From: Brasenia schreberi
Taxonomy: Eukaryota > Streptophyta > Magnoliopsida > Nymphaeales > Cabombaceae
NCBI GenBank assembly: GCA_036023115.1
Contig: JAYKKT010000073.1
Location: forward strand, 13,827,001 to 13,891,000
Direction: 5' to 3'
Length of the DNA: 64,000 nt
Shown: in pieces, positions 25,101 through 37,200 of the stretch
How positions within the stretch are numbered: position 1 is the first letter of the stretch
Layout: every line of letters begins with the position of its first letter
Program-made: the position numbers and the translations under genes
The notes under the pieces: generated by a model
Database searches by the model: none
What the model saw: only the letters and a program-made list of their open reading frames with translations
What the model was told of the DNA's origin: nothing

Positions 25101-26248
25101 CTTCGTAATTTTCATAGTGAGCTTTCCTCGTATGAAAATAATGAAATTAAAACATCCCTCCTCTCAGAAGTTATGATAAAATTTGTCAACTGATGGAAAG
25201 CACAAGAAACATCATAGATCTTCAAATTTCATATTAAGCAACTGAATATTGACATAAAAAATAATAGGGAGCATATGCATATCACAGAGAGTTTACATAC
25301 GTAATGAGACCTGTGGCACAAAACCTTATATCTACACCAAATATACTTATACAAGTATTTTAGGTTCACATGATACAGTTTCAATTCATCATTTCTCTTC
25401 ATTCAAGTAAATGGAGAAGTCATGATAAATAAGAAACATAAATAAGAAACAGTACAATAACAACAACTAAGCCTTTTCCTCCCATACTAGATGGGGTCTG
25501 CAAACAATACGAAACAGTATGCAACTATAGTTCTTCAGCTACTTCAATAATGGTGAGATGGAAGCGTGTCAAAAGTCAATCACTCAGATGATTGTCCTAC
25601 AGAAGTAATCAACAATTAAAGATAACAAGATGAGAAACTTAACCACGTACATTATATACACAAGGAACTCATAGGGGCCGCTAACAAAAACGAAAGTTTT
25701 GCGATCGGCGGCCAGGTGGGTGTGCAGGAGTTGGTTCATTTTTCGCTATAAACATTAGCTAATATAAACCCTGAAGTAACGTAGCGGTAAAAGACGTCCT
25801 ACAGAAGAGAAGAAGTAGAAGAAGCTGTAAACAACAGAAAAGTATTGTTTGCAGAAATGTGCAGCTAAGAAGACCACTTTCCCTCAAAGGCGACCAAGGT
25901 AGCGAAACAATGATGGCAATAAGATTCGGATGCATGCGGGAAAAAGAAACCGGAAAAGACCCTGCTCTTGTTATAACAATGACAGGAAAAGGACATGGTT
26001 ATCTATGTTGTTCAAAACGATGCGGCGAAGATACCGAAAAAGGACAAAAACGGAAACCGAGGCATCGTCGGAGTGAGAACCTGATTGGTGTAATAGGACA
26101 ATCTCTTGGACAGATGCTCCACTTCTTTCTTCCTGTGTTCGATCAAAGCGACCAATGCTTCTTCTTCTTCTTCGTGTTCCTCTACGCCCTCAACATCTTC
26201 CTCGTCAACACCATGCTCCACTTTGGGTTTCTTCGGAATAGGGTTCAT
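16169..26248 (-). CDS. WD40-repeat protein with N-terminal coiled coil, seven exons
   Basis: Exons in transcript order: 26248-26081, 23726-23345, 23247-23091, 21952-21908, 19816-19654, 18107-17740, 16490-16169. All junctions use GT-AG and keep the frame, giving 534 codons plus stop. Residues 1-56 are acidic then helical ([20 protein letters not shown]) and continue as a coiled coil in exon 2 ([15 protein letters not shown]). A Ser-rich, low-complexity linker follows to about residue 185. Seven WD40 blades fill the rest: [46 protein letters not shown] and the last ending GLHKI. Two blades end in FDIR, close to the WDxR motif of DDB1-binding WD40 proteins but with Phe for Trp. I recognise the plant transducin/WD40 family but not a firm gene name; the protein likely forms a propeller scaffold. 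Introns 1 (2.35 kb) and 4 (2.1 kb) are largest; intron 4 hosts a hAT-like transposon, introns 1 and 6 carry minute LINE insertions. Confidence 0.94.
16739..16770 (-). mobile_element. 32-bp LINE 3'-end insertion with 16-bp target-site duplication
   Basis: The insert (CAACAACTAAGC through TTCTAGATGGC) equals the 3' tail of the RTE LINE seen at 2936-2965. It is flanked by identical 16-bp direct repeats ACATCCAACATGGCTA at 16723-16738 and 16771-16786. This is an extremely 5'-truncated insertion in WD40 intron 6. A SINE sharing the LINE tail is the other possible source. Confidence 0.85.
17196..17228. repeat. (CA)n/(TA)n compound microsatellite
   Basis: A run of CA units passes directly into TA units in WD40 intron 6, with a further AT-rich tail. 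Confidence 0.8.
20042..20157. repeat. Palindromic TA/CA-rich microsatellite cluster
   Basis: Alternating purine-pyrimidine runs (ATACACATATACATAC, GTATATATACACATATAC) occur in direct and inverted copies in WD40 intron 4. The stretch can form hairpins or cruciforms and is likely polymorphic. Confidence 0.75.
20698..21738. mobile_element. Non-autonomous hAT-like DNA transposon with 8-bp target-site duplication
   Basis: The element starts CAGTGTTGTC and ends GATAACACTG, giving short imperfect terminal inverted repeats with the hAT-typical CA-G start. It is flanked by perfect 8-bp direct repeats CCTACATC at 20690-20697 and 21739-21746, the size made by hAT transposases. Subterminal copies of CGTATCG/CGATACG occur at both ends, as expected for transposase-binding repeats. 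The 1041-bp interior is AT-rich and has no transposase frame. It lies in WD40 intron 4, away from the splice sites. Confidence 0.88.
25455..25510 (-). mobile_element. 56-bp LINE 3'-end insertion with 9-bp target-site duplication
   Basis: The insert carries the LINE tail (CAATAACAACAACTAAGCC through ACTAGATGGGGTC) and is bounded by GAAACAGTA at 25446-25454 and 25511-25519. It is in WD40 intron 1. It is the same tail as at 2936-2980 and 16739-16770. Confidence 0.75.
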
Positions 26249-26589
26249 CTCGTAGATAGACGGATGAATCCGTGAAGTTCTTCACTTGGGTCCGCCGAAA
26301 AAGTCACGAACGGAAGTAGGAGAGGCGGAGAGCGGGGATCTCCGATTCTCCGGACATGAAAGGAACTCGACGAGCGCCCGGACGCAGCTGTGTCGCGGCA
26401 GAATGTTTTGTTTCTCAATCAAATGTAATTTTCGTGCTAATTGCTTGCTTTCTAAAGAATTTTCGTGTAGCGGCTCAAAGCGGCAAAGTTTTTGTATAAG
26501 TTCGTGGAGTAACGAAGTTACATGTGAACGTCCAATTTCTTCACCACGTTAATGGTAATCGTCCAATTTCTTCACCACGTTACTTAGGC

Positions 26590-26990
26590 ATGGACTCCAA
26601 CCCAGTTTTCCTGCAACCAGGAATCGAAACCAAACCATGACCAAAATGATTTCGGTTTCGTTCTGAACCTTAAACCACCTGGAACCAAGAAAATCATTAA
26701 AACATTTGAAACTTAAAGAATATAAAAATTATGGGACGGGTGTTCAGAACCGCCAGTTCCACTTTCAACCCGGTTCTGGTTCCATGGCATGTGGAACTGG
26801 AACTAAACCGAGTGATCCCGGTTTCAGCTCCAATTCCAATTCCTGATCCGATTTAATTCTGATTGGTTTAATTTGAATTCTTTTAATGATTTTTCTTGGT
26901 TACAAAAGGTTTAGGATTCGAATCAGAACTGGTCTGATTGGTATGGAATCGCCGATTCAGTTTACCCCAATCCAGGATTGTCCAAGTAAT
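26590..26990. repeat. GGTTCC/GGAACC-rich repeat block
   Basis: It is dense in GGAACC, GGTTCC, AACCGCCAGTTCC and AATCGG words on both strands, in the style of the block at 11180-11511 and a short patch near 18735-18800. Probably decayed copies of one non-autonomous family; termini not found. Confidence 0.4.
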
Positions 26991-27876
26991 TGGATGTTCA
27001 ACAATAAGTCACTAACTCGTATTACAATTACCAGTGAACATGGGGAGTTAAGCGTGGCCTGTTATTTTTGAGTACCTTGTACCTACTAGTCGAGTGATCA
27101 TAAAGACTTTGAGATGTGATTAGTTATAAAATATTACAATTTATGTTGTACTTGTAAAATTGCCTCCATGGTGTCTTCGATTCCATCAAAAAATGAAAAA
27201 TGGGAATCGATCAAATGGGCTAGTGTTCATTTATTTTGACCTTTTTCTTTCCGTTGTTACAACCAGGAGGCTGAGCAGGTATGCATGCCATTGGAACCAA
27301 ACTTACGACCATCTTGTGAATTGAGTCCCCTGCCAGGGGAGGTAACGCACCGAATGCGACATGTATGTATTATGTCAACTGGATGAATTAGAGGTAAGAT
27401 GCCCATCATCAACATTATTTTAGACCAAAATCCTCATTTGACTAAGCCCATTAATGGCAAGACCCCACCATCTACGTAAAATCCAAGGCAACGCCAATTC
27501 GACATCAAATCACGGAGGGGGTGATAATAAATAGTTCATTTAACTGAACAACTTGCGGCGATCTGCAATACAGGGGCTCTAAGAAACTAAAAAGCAAGGG
27601 CCATTACTTACTAGCTTCCTCCTTTCTTAGATGATTTTAAGATATTTGAGAGCTCTTCCTCGTTCTTGACAGTGCCCCTCGCTACTCCGATACTTTAACC
27701 TCCAATTATTACACAGTAGTGCGGTAAACACAAGATGTATCCTCCCATCTTCACTAAAAAGAACTCTCAAGTACTTTAAATCTTGCCGGTTGTGACAGAA
27801 TCAGAACTCATTCTTGACGCAACGGCCACGTATCTTATTCAAAGGATCCTTATACATCACACATGAATGACCAATA

Positions 27877-27899
27877 GGGGGGGGGGGGGGGGGGGGGGG
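27877..27899 (+). repeat. Homopolymer run of 23 G
   Basis: An uninterrupted G23 tract in the spacer between two genes. It could fold as a G-quadruplex; the exact length is likely a sequencing or assembly approximation. Confidence 0.9.
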
Positions 27900-28259
27900 T
27901 GAGGGATACATACGAATACTACACAATATCTATCTTACATGTAAGGGGTCCTGCACCCAACCAGGGAGAGGTTGCTATTTGTGGACTTCATTTCTTTGCA
28001 CGAACATGTAATGTGCAAAGTGCTGTCTCGTGGATGTCCACGGCAGTCTTAAGCACTTGAATAAACTAAACAAACACATAATCCCTTCTACCTGCAGTAT
28101 CTTTACAAACTGCCAAACAACCAATAACTTGGAGCGTCAATTTTGGATTTCTTTAAACCCCACTGACATCATAGGTTGGAAAATATGCTTTCAGAATGGG
28201 GAGACATTGCTCAGGATCCATTTGATCATTTGATGTGGCACCAAACATTGAGATACTGG

Positions 28260-31200
28260 TCATATAAAAGCAAGAGAGGTGCGATCGTGAGCAGGCTGTG
28301 GCCTACCCCTCGTTGGAGTGGGTGGTCTCTGAGTATTGAGTTCCTAGAAGAAGAAAAGCCAGAAAGACAAAAAGTGTCATGCACGAAGATATTCTATAGA
28401 GTTCTGGGAGCTCATATCACGAATAAACGGAAAAAGCAGACAGAAACAAGTCACCTGCATCCACGTTATCTCTGTAGAACGATCAGGCGATGACTCTGGT
28501 GATTGCAATGGGGGTGGCAGTGGATGAATCAGTTTGGGCACCACCACTAGATCCCTGCCTATTACAAGTAATGCACCAGCGTTGTTTGCCGTTCCTGACG
28601 AATTGTGCTGACACATCATCAGAGAATCCGGAACGTACTCAAGCAAAAAAGAACTATATTATCCAAAATACAGTTTTAAGGTCCGACAAACAGCTTCCAT
28701 ACCACAATAATTTGTTGCTGAAAACAAAGTGATCAAATGTCCCTGTGCAAATCGCTCAAAACCATCCATCACACACTCATGGGCTCTGATGATGAGCTGC
28801 AGCTTGTTCTTTTTGCAAAAGTCCAACACTCTATCAGGCTGCGATAATCGACATCTTATGTCAGAAAAATGGAATTGAAGAAAAAGGAAATATCATACAT
28901 TCCCCTACAATTTAGCAACATGCGTCCATCCATTTGAAAAATATCCTTATGCTAAATCTAAGAAGGAAAAGGACCATCAAATCGCAGAACAAACAGAACA
29001 ATCTAACAAAAATAAAAAGATTGTTGTCATATTGACACTTCATATGTAAACCAAAGTTAACCCTTGGTAAAAATGATAGGCATAACAAGCCGGAAGAAGA
29101 AAGAAGAGGCACACAAGAAGGCCACAAATATTTCTCACATTGTTAAGCCGTTAAGGACGTTTCTCATGGTAAAATAGGCTTAGTTCATATGGCCAAACAA
29201 CAAAAGGTTTGTGTGTCATGGTCACTATTGCATTTTCATCCCATTGACCACCAAAGTATGATTCAAGGAATCCCATAACGAGAAATGGTTTGATTAGGAA
29301 GAGATCTAAATTGCAATGTGGTAGAAAATCTGGAAGTCTTAAGGGGACTAGTTCTGAGGAAAGACAGGGAGAAGGTAAAGAAATTATGACAGATAATCTA
29401 CATACACTTTCTAGAAAGCGACACGGACATTTAATTACTCAAAGAATGGATTAGCTAAACTTAAATCGAATTTTTTGCCTTGAGAAGGAAAAATAGATTG
29501 CTTGTAAGGATTTTAAGATTATCCGAGGTGACAATCTAACTACCAAACATTGGATCTTGGTAATGGATTTATAAATAAAAAAATGAACCAAACAAAAAGA
29601 GTTCATAGAGTTGCTCAAACTAAATGATGCAATTAAGAGAAAAGGTAGTTCAAGGAAATGTTTGTGAGAAAAGTGAAAAAAGAGCTAAGTGAATATACAG
29701 GAGTAGAGTAGTTTAATAGAGTGCGCTATAAAATGCACTTGAAAACAAAACTCCGGAGAGTTAGAAAGCTTATAATAAAACCAAAAAGAAGCAAAAGCCA
29801 AAGCTTGTATGGACTAAATTGGTTCTAGAGGTCAAGTTACTCGGGTCATAGTCAAGTTTTTTGGATGACCATAACAGACTCATTATGAGGAACGTTAAAG
29901 GACCAGTTAGAGAAGGAGATATTCTTATGTTGCTTGAGTTTGAAAAAGAATCAAGGAAGTTTGAGGACCTATTCCAGGTCAGATGGGCCTGCTCACAATG
30001 AATTCAATTTTGAGTTCTTGGGCAACACGATGGAAGAGCCACACCTGGTTCAGACCAATGTGTATGTGAATGGTTTGGGTAACAGAGAGCAGAGGCTCAG
30101 GCTTTGGTTTGACCCCACAAAGGATTTCCACTCTTATTCTTTGTTGTGGAACCATCAACAAGTCGTATTCTTGGTCGATGAAACAACGATGAGGAAAGGA
30201 AGCAAAGTGGAGATGAGGATGAAGTGAGTTGTGAACCGTCTGTTTAATGAAATGCCCGAGAGAAATGTAATCTCTTGGACTTCTATGATGATGGGCTATG
30301 TTCAGAACGAACTTGTGCTCTTCCAGACTCAGCCGCTCGAGGGGATTGAATGAGTTCAAGTGATGATGATTGGTGCACTATCTGCTTGTACTGATCTGAG
30401 AAGCTTGGATCACTGTAAGAATAACTAAGGCTATAGAATTGGGGGGGAAATCACGCTGAAATCAAATGTATTAAAAAGGAGGAGAATATTCTTACAATAA
30501 GTGGTGATGTCAAAACACGATCATAAGCTTTCTCATGAGAATAAGTGGACAATAGTTTAGGAGACCGAAACTCGGGAGTACACACAAATCGTGCCACCTA
30601 CAAATGCACCTAGAAAGACCAAGTCAAAGAAAACCTTAAACTTATGAAATCTAGCAGATATATGGGGGACAATATTATGATTGAAGTATGAAATATGTTG
30701 GGAAAGACAGGAACCACTTTGTTTGCAAAATTACTAGTGTCATATATAAGGCCAGAGGAATGAAAGAATATAATGATACCCATATACAAAAAAGGAGATA
30801 TCCAAAATTCTGTTGATTATAAGGGTGTCAAGTTAATGAGTCATACTGTCATACTATAAAAATATAAGAAAGAAATATTGACAGAGGCCATTGTCTAGTA
30901 CAATACAGATCCAACTTGGATTTATTCATTTATAGGACGACATTCTGCGAAGCACTTTATGGCCAAGAAGAAGAATGTCAACTTAGAAAAGGCCTATAAC
31001 ATGGTGTACTAAGAGAGATTCTACGGAGAACCTTGGAGAAGAAATGAGTGATTTTGTACCAAGCCATGAAATAAAGTGTAATTTATTACGTTGATCATTT
31101 CCTCTATTTGGTGATTTTTATGTTGTTCGTTCTTGTGAACAGATTTTGGTTATACCTTTGGTGGTTCTCTAACAAAAACGTGCTTTTCTAACACAAAAGT

Positions 31201-34200
31201 ATGAAAGCGGTGACACAAATGCATGTATCATTAAAGTTACTCTGTACATAAAAAAAGATTGAATCTCACTCTACACAAGAAAGTGTGGAAGGCTTGCGCG
31301 GCAAGCTTTTATAGCTCACCAAAGGATATATATCATGTGGCACTGTATTGTAGAAAACAAGATCGACAATCACAATATCATAGGGACAGTTGAATTGTAT
31401 CATACATCCATATAGCTATGGTATGAATTTGTTCATATCCTACGGCACAGACTCGACACAACAATGATGTAGCATAGAGCAACAGATACAGGCATATCGC
31501 CATGTGCATATACATGTATGCATGTGACACGGTCAAATGAATATATAACAAAGCTACAACCCAAATGACCGGTTCTATCAACTGATTTTAAGGTATAGTT
31601 AAGGAGTAAAACAATTTTAGAGCATTTCAAGTGAATGGTTGACTCTCGTTCAGTGTGCATGCCACATGGACACTTTATTTTCATACCTGAACTTTATGCT
31701 ACTTAGCACTTTGATTAGCCCTACATGCCTCAAGTTCTCTGCACGTCTGGCATCTTGTTGTAGAACCAAAATGACTCGTTCTACCATTTGATGTAGGGAA
31801 CAGTAACATGGAAATACTATTAGACAAAATCAAGCAGAACACCTTTTTGCAGAGATCTTTTAGAATTCACTATGAGAATGACACAATTAGAGCATTATCC
31901 AACATATAGTAACCACATAAAATATGCTTTGGAAGTCCATGACTTAGAAGCCCGTGAGAATGGCAAGCGTTTGTTCCTCAGGTTCTTACCCCAAATGTGA
32001 CTAAGCCTGGTCCTCTTGCATTTGGCCGTAGCCCTTCAACAGTGTCGTTCTCTGTGGGGTCAGACCTACAGATTTCATAATCAGAATTTGTAAGGTCATG
32101 ATTTCAATTCATCTACTTGCCGGGGTCCTCCAAATATCAGCAGTTAGGTAGCCATACCATAGTAAGTCCATCAGGACAATAGATCCGGCATCCATTGTAA
32201 TAGGCCTTTCGAGTTTCTCAATCTGTTCTACATAGTTTATGGACCTCCCAATGCCACCATGCATACAGATTATTTTTTTCTCAATAAGAGCAGCTAGAGG
32301 TAGAGCATTGAAAAGTTGGTTGAATCGAGTCCAAGCCCATATCCCATCATTCTCACCCTAATAATTTCAAAAGGCAGTTGGCACAGGGAAGGTTAGAGGT
32401 TGGTAATTAACAGAAAAAGGTACAGCAGTCTCACTCTTACCATTCTCTCGATGCATTCCAACCGAAAACCAAAAAGTGCATTTATATCAGCAGCTTCATG
32501 ATTCCCTCGAATCAGATGGACAAGCTCAGGGTACTCAATCTACAAGTCAATAAAATAGATGGTAACTGGTAGATGCAAGAACAGATCACATTTTGTTTAA
32601 CATATTCCAGAGAAAGCTTGCCTTAAGAGCTAAAAGTAAAGTTATAGTCTCCAGGCTGTGCTGGCCACGATCAACATAATCACCCAGAAACAAATAATCA
32701 ATGTACCTGAAGAAACACCGTAAAACACATATCACTGATCATAACAACAAAGTCCAGACATTGCCAAAATATTGTCTATGTTAACCTAGTAAATTTTGCT
32801 AGTATCTACAGTGACTTCATACATGCACATTGACCAACAGGTTTAAGTAAATATTCACTGGATGATCAGCATATGGACAGCTCGAAGGAATTCTATTATC
32901 AAGATAATAAGCAGACCTTTATCGATAAAAAGATAGCAGCAACAATTATGATCGAAAATGGCAGTATAATGATGAAAGCAGTATGCCCAAGTGAGTTCAT
33001 GCAGCCACATGATATACGGGATTTGAAGCTATCTGTATCGCTGCTTTGCTGTCACAAAATATAGCTACAAATAAGCCCATTTCCATCAGTAAAGAACACA
33101 ACCACTTTCCTTCGCACATACCTGATGCTATTGCTCTGTATTCTGCCTCATCTGTCGATCTCGCTACAACAGACTATTTTTTACTTTTCCATGATACTAT
33201 ATTACCTCCAATCAATATTATATATCCTGTGGTTGACTTTCTATCCTCTGCAGAACTTGCCCAATCAGCATCTGTATAAATTTCAATGTTAGTGTGACCA
33301 TTAGCTTTGTAGGTGATCCCATGTCCTGGTGTTGTCTTCAGATATCGTAGTATATGAAACACAGAATCCATATGATGTTTTGATGGTGATTGCATAAATC
33401 TACTTAGTATACTCACTGCATAGGCTATGTTTGGGCGTGTGATGGTTAAGTATATCAGTTTTCCAACCAATTGTTGATATTTAGTTACATCAACTCTCTC
33501 AGCTCCATCTTCCATATGCAACTTGTGATTTACATCCATTGGAGTATATGTAGGTCTATAATTTTCCATCTTGGCACCTTGCAACAAGTTAAAAGTATAT
33601 TTTCTTTGATTCAGAAAGATATCCTTACCTGAGTAGGCTACTTCAATGCTTAAAAAATAATGTAATCTTCCAAGATCCTTAATATCAAATAACCGATGAA
33701 GATCTTTCTTTAATCTTTGGATTTCCTCGATGTCATCACCTGTTACAATAATGTCATCTATATATACTAATAGTAGTGTCAATTTGTCTCCCTTTTTAAA
33801 GAATAGTGTATGATCACTTACACTCTTTCGATATCCCAAATTTATAATACTTCTACAGAATTTCTCAAACCAAGCTCTTGGAGATTGTTTTAATCCATAG
33901 ATAGCCTTTCTTAATCTGCATACCTTTTTTTTAGGATTCGGATATCTAGGTGGTAACTCCATATGAGTTCTCCATGTAGGAATGCATTTTTCACATCCAA
34001 TTGCCACATTACCCAATTTCTTTGAGCTATAATACTAATAATAACTCGTATAGATGTAAGCTTTGCAACTGGTGCAAATGTCTCCTCATAATCAATCCCA
34101 TATGCTTGGCTATATCCGCAAGCTACTAACCTTGCTTTGTACCTCTCTAATGAACCATTTGCTTTGTATTTAATTGTATACACCCACTTACTTGAGACTG

Positions 34201-37200
34201 CTTTTCTGTCTTCTGGTAAATAACTAAGTTCCCAGGTTTGATTCTTTTCCAATGCTTGAATTTCAGACTTCATAGCATCAAATCCACTGCTTGTTCTTAG
34301 ACGCTTCAAAGTACTTTTTTGAAATTTGATGTATCTCAGCCATTAGCACAAAATTATAATAACTTTCTGATAATCGATTATAGGAAATGAATTGAGAAAA
34401 ATTAGATACTTACAACATGATCTTTTTCCTTTTCTGAGTGCGATGGGAACATCTGAGTCGTCTAAGTTATGATCTCCAGTAGCTTCTATACTTTCACTTG
34501 AATCAGGTACTGTTTCTCCCCCTTGATCCATAAACTTTATTTGTCTGTGCCCAAATATATTTCTCTCCCCCTTTTTGTATATTTGCATTCTGTTTTCTCC
34601 TGAGGGTTGATATGTTCTTGCAAGAGAATTTTTTCCCAATGATTATTCACTTGTACTAATCCTTGGTAAAACAACAGTTTCTTCAAAGCTAAAATTAGAC
34701 AAATCATTCGAATTTCTGTACTATGGAGTAGTTTCAAAAAAGGTTTCATCCATAGTAATATACTTTCTATGAGAACTAGGATCATAACAAATATATCCTT
34801 TCTTTTCACAAGAGTAACCAATAAAGATACATTTTATTGCCCTTGGATCAAGTTTATCTCTGAATTGTTGATAAACATGCACATAACAAACACATCCGAA
34901 TATTCTGGGAATAAGATGAAATGGATTATCTTCGGGTTTAATCACCTTGAATGGAGATTTTCCTGCAAGAGTCACAGTCGGAATTTTATTCTGCTAAAAG
35001 AATTGCTTATGGCCAAAAATACTTTGGAACATTGTGTTCAAGAAGTAGAGTTCTAGCAATTTTCAAAATGTGTCGATTCTTTCGTTCAGCCACTCTATTC
35101 TGCTGTGGTGTGTAAACACAAGAAGTCTGATGTATAATACCGTGAGTTTGAAGATATGATTCCAACTGAGTATTACAAAATTCTCCACCATTATGAGATC
35201 TGAGAGTTTTACCAGTATAACCAAACTGAGTTTTAATAAGATTATGAACAAGAGGAAAAATTAAAGATATTTCTGACTTAGACTTCATTAGATAAACAAA
35301 AGTAAGTCTGGAAAAATCATCAATAAAAGTAACAAAGTACTTGAAATTTTTCAAAGAAGGTATCACACATGGTCCCTAAACATAAGAATGTATCGACTCA
35401 AAAGGAACAATTGATCTTGATTCACTACTAGGAAAAGTTACTCTATGATGCTTTGCTCTTTGGCATACATCACATTGAATGATCACATCACTAGGAATTG
35501 AAAATTAGACAAACTCTCTTATTTTTGAAACAGGCAATGTCTTAATCTACTATGCCAAATTTTTATTTCTTCTTCAATAGTAATAGCTGTCAATGCTCTT
35601 TTCTGCCTTAAGATATGATCTCTAGATAGTATGTATAATCCATTGCGCAGTTCACCACGTCCAAAGGTTTTTTTTCCGTCCTCAAATCCACTAATACTGT
35701 AAGAAGTAGGAGGACTTGATTATGTCTTTGATTAAGAGGTTTAAGGTTGATCCCGTAGGCGTGTTTCAATTTCTGCAATCTGTTTCTTCAACTATGCCAT
35801 CTCATCTATAGGATTATCTCTGCTTTCTTTTCAGATATAATTGCCGCATGACTGTCATAATCTTTATATTCTGTGGTTTTTCTACCATAATCTTTATATT
35901 TGGGAGGTTTTTCAATAATTTCCCAATAATATTCTCGTGTATGTCTTCTTTTTCCACAATGAGTGTACAATAGTTTGCTCTTATCATCATAATTTTGGTT
36001 TCTACCTGTGAACGAGTCTCTTCCTCTCTAATAATTGCTCTGTCCCCTACCAATAAATGCAGATCTGTCAGTTTGCTGATCTTCTTCCCTTAGTAGGAGT
36101 GAATATATTGTTCGAAGTAATGGAAGTTCTTCCTTGCTTAGAATATTTAACTTGATGGATTCATATTCTGATGAAACTCCACAGAGTAAATCGAACACTT
36201 TTCGAATCTCTCCTTCAGCGGTTCTCTTTTACACAGTGACTACATTTATTTTCCACAATATGTCTTTGTTCATTCTAAAGTTCTCGCAATTCTCCATAGT
36301 ACTCTTACTGATTTGGTTCCTTGACGACACTTTCTTATTCTTTTAATGATCTCATATTCTTTTGCTATATTCCTCTGTCTGGAGTAAGCCTCTTCCAATG
36401 CGAACCAAATTTCAAGAGCTTATTCTATATACATAACCATCTTACTTAGGGCATCATCTTTGGCCCATCGTTCATAGTCTGCACTGCTTCATTCTAGAGG
36501 TAGTGGATCTTGTCTGATAATAGAAGCTTTTCCTCTAGACCGTAATACAAATTCAATAAACCGAGCCCATTCTCTATAATTTCTTCCATCTAGCCGAATA
36601 TTTGTAATTTGGAATGGTTCTAACTTTTGATCATTTTCATACACGGCTGATAGCGATTCCTCTTTCAATCTTCCTTCCATGTTGATTTACAGTTGTTTGA
36701 AACTTAGTTTTCTTTTCCAAATAATTCGGTCTAGTCTTCTTGATATTGAAAAGTAAGCAAGTTATTACTGATTATACGATAATAATCACTACACCAATAT
36801 TTCTGTGTATGCTCAGAATAATTTTAACTTAATCTATAATGACTCTTGCAGGTTATTGTTAATTACACGATAAAAGAATCAAGGGATACAAGAATCAAGG
36901 GGTCTATCGCTCTGCAAATCAACGATATGTTTCTGTCACCTGTCACGATTGTTTCTGTTACCAATCTGCTACTGTCACGATTCACAAATCTGTCACCAAC
37001 GATATGTTTCTGTCACCTATCACGATTCACAAATAGCATGCAGTGTTTCTGTTACCAATCGGCTGCTATCACGATTCACTTATGCAGTCTTTCCTTGTCG
37101 CCAATCGGCTGTCACGATTCACTAATGACTTGACATACACCAAGTCTAATTCAAAAAATCACAGATTTACTTATCTCTGTACTTTCCAAGGATAGATTGC

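Larger units (their letters stand above)
26249..28259. other. Spacer between the WD40 and BSL1 genes
   Basis: The left 100-300 bp are the presumed 5' leader and promoter of the WD40 gene and the right edge is the BSL1 3' untranslated region; both genes read leftward. No gene is seen. A 23-bp word (CGTCCAATTTCTTCACCACG and three more bases) is directly repeated at about 26530 and 26557. A repeat-rich block and a G-run (listed separately) fill much of the remainder. Confidence 0.6.
29380..31080 (+). mobile_element. Decayed RTE LINE fragment, interrupted by a three-gene insert (BSL1 intron 18)
   Basis: Left part (to about 29820): the end of the endonuclease region reads [18 protein letters not shown], then a Lys-rich linker. 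Right part (from about 30455): IKCIKKEEN, then [39 protein letters not shown] and LEKAYNMVY, matching the RT fingers and palm. Many stops and frameshifts. About 600 bp between the two parts are not LINE but three host-gene fragments. Antisense to BSL1 transcription. Confidence 0.8.

Noticed and set aside
25859..26275. 138-codon plus-strand open frame at the WD40 start
   Set aside because: It is antisense to exon 1 of the WD40 gene, whose start, coiled coil and splice donor are well supported.
29821..30420. Helitron with 5' TC and 3' CTRR ends around the eS28-XTH-PPR block
   Set aside because: No TC start next to an A, no hairpin and no convincing CTRR end beside a T at the edges; LINE sequence abuts both sides.
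36890..37135. CRISPR-like array
   Set aside because: The repeat words are uneven and degenerate, spacers are not of constant length, and the stretch is the leader of a plant Copia element.
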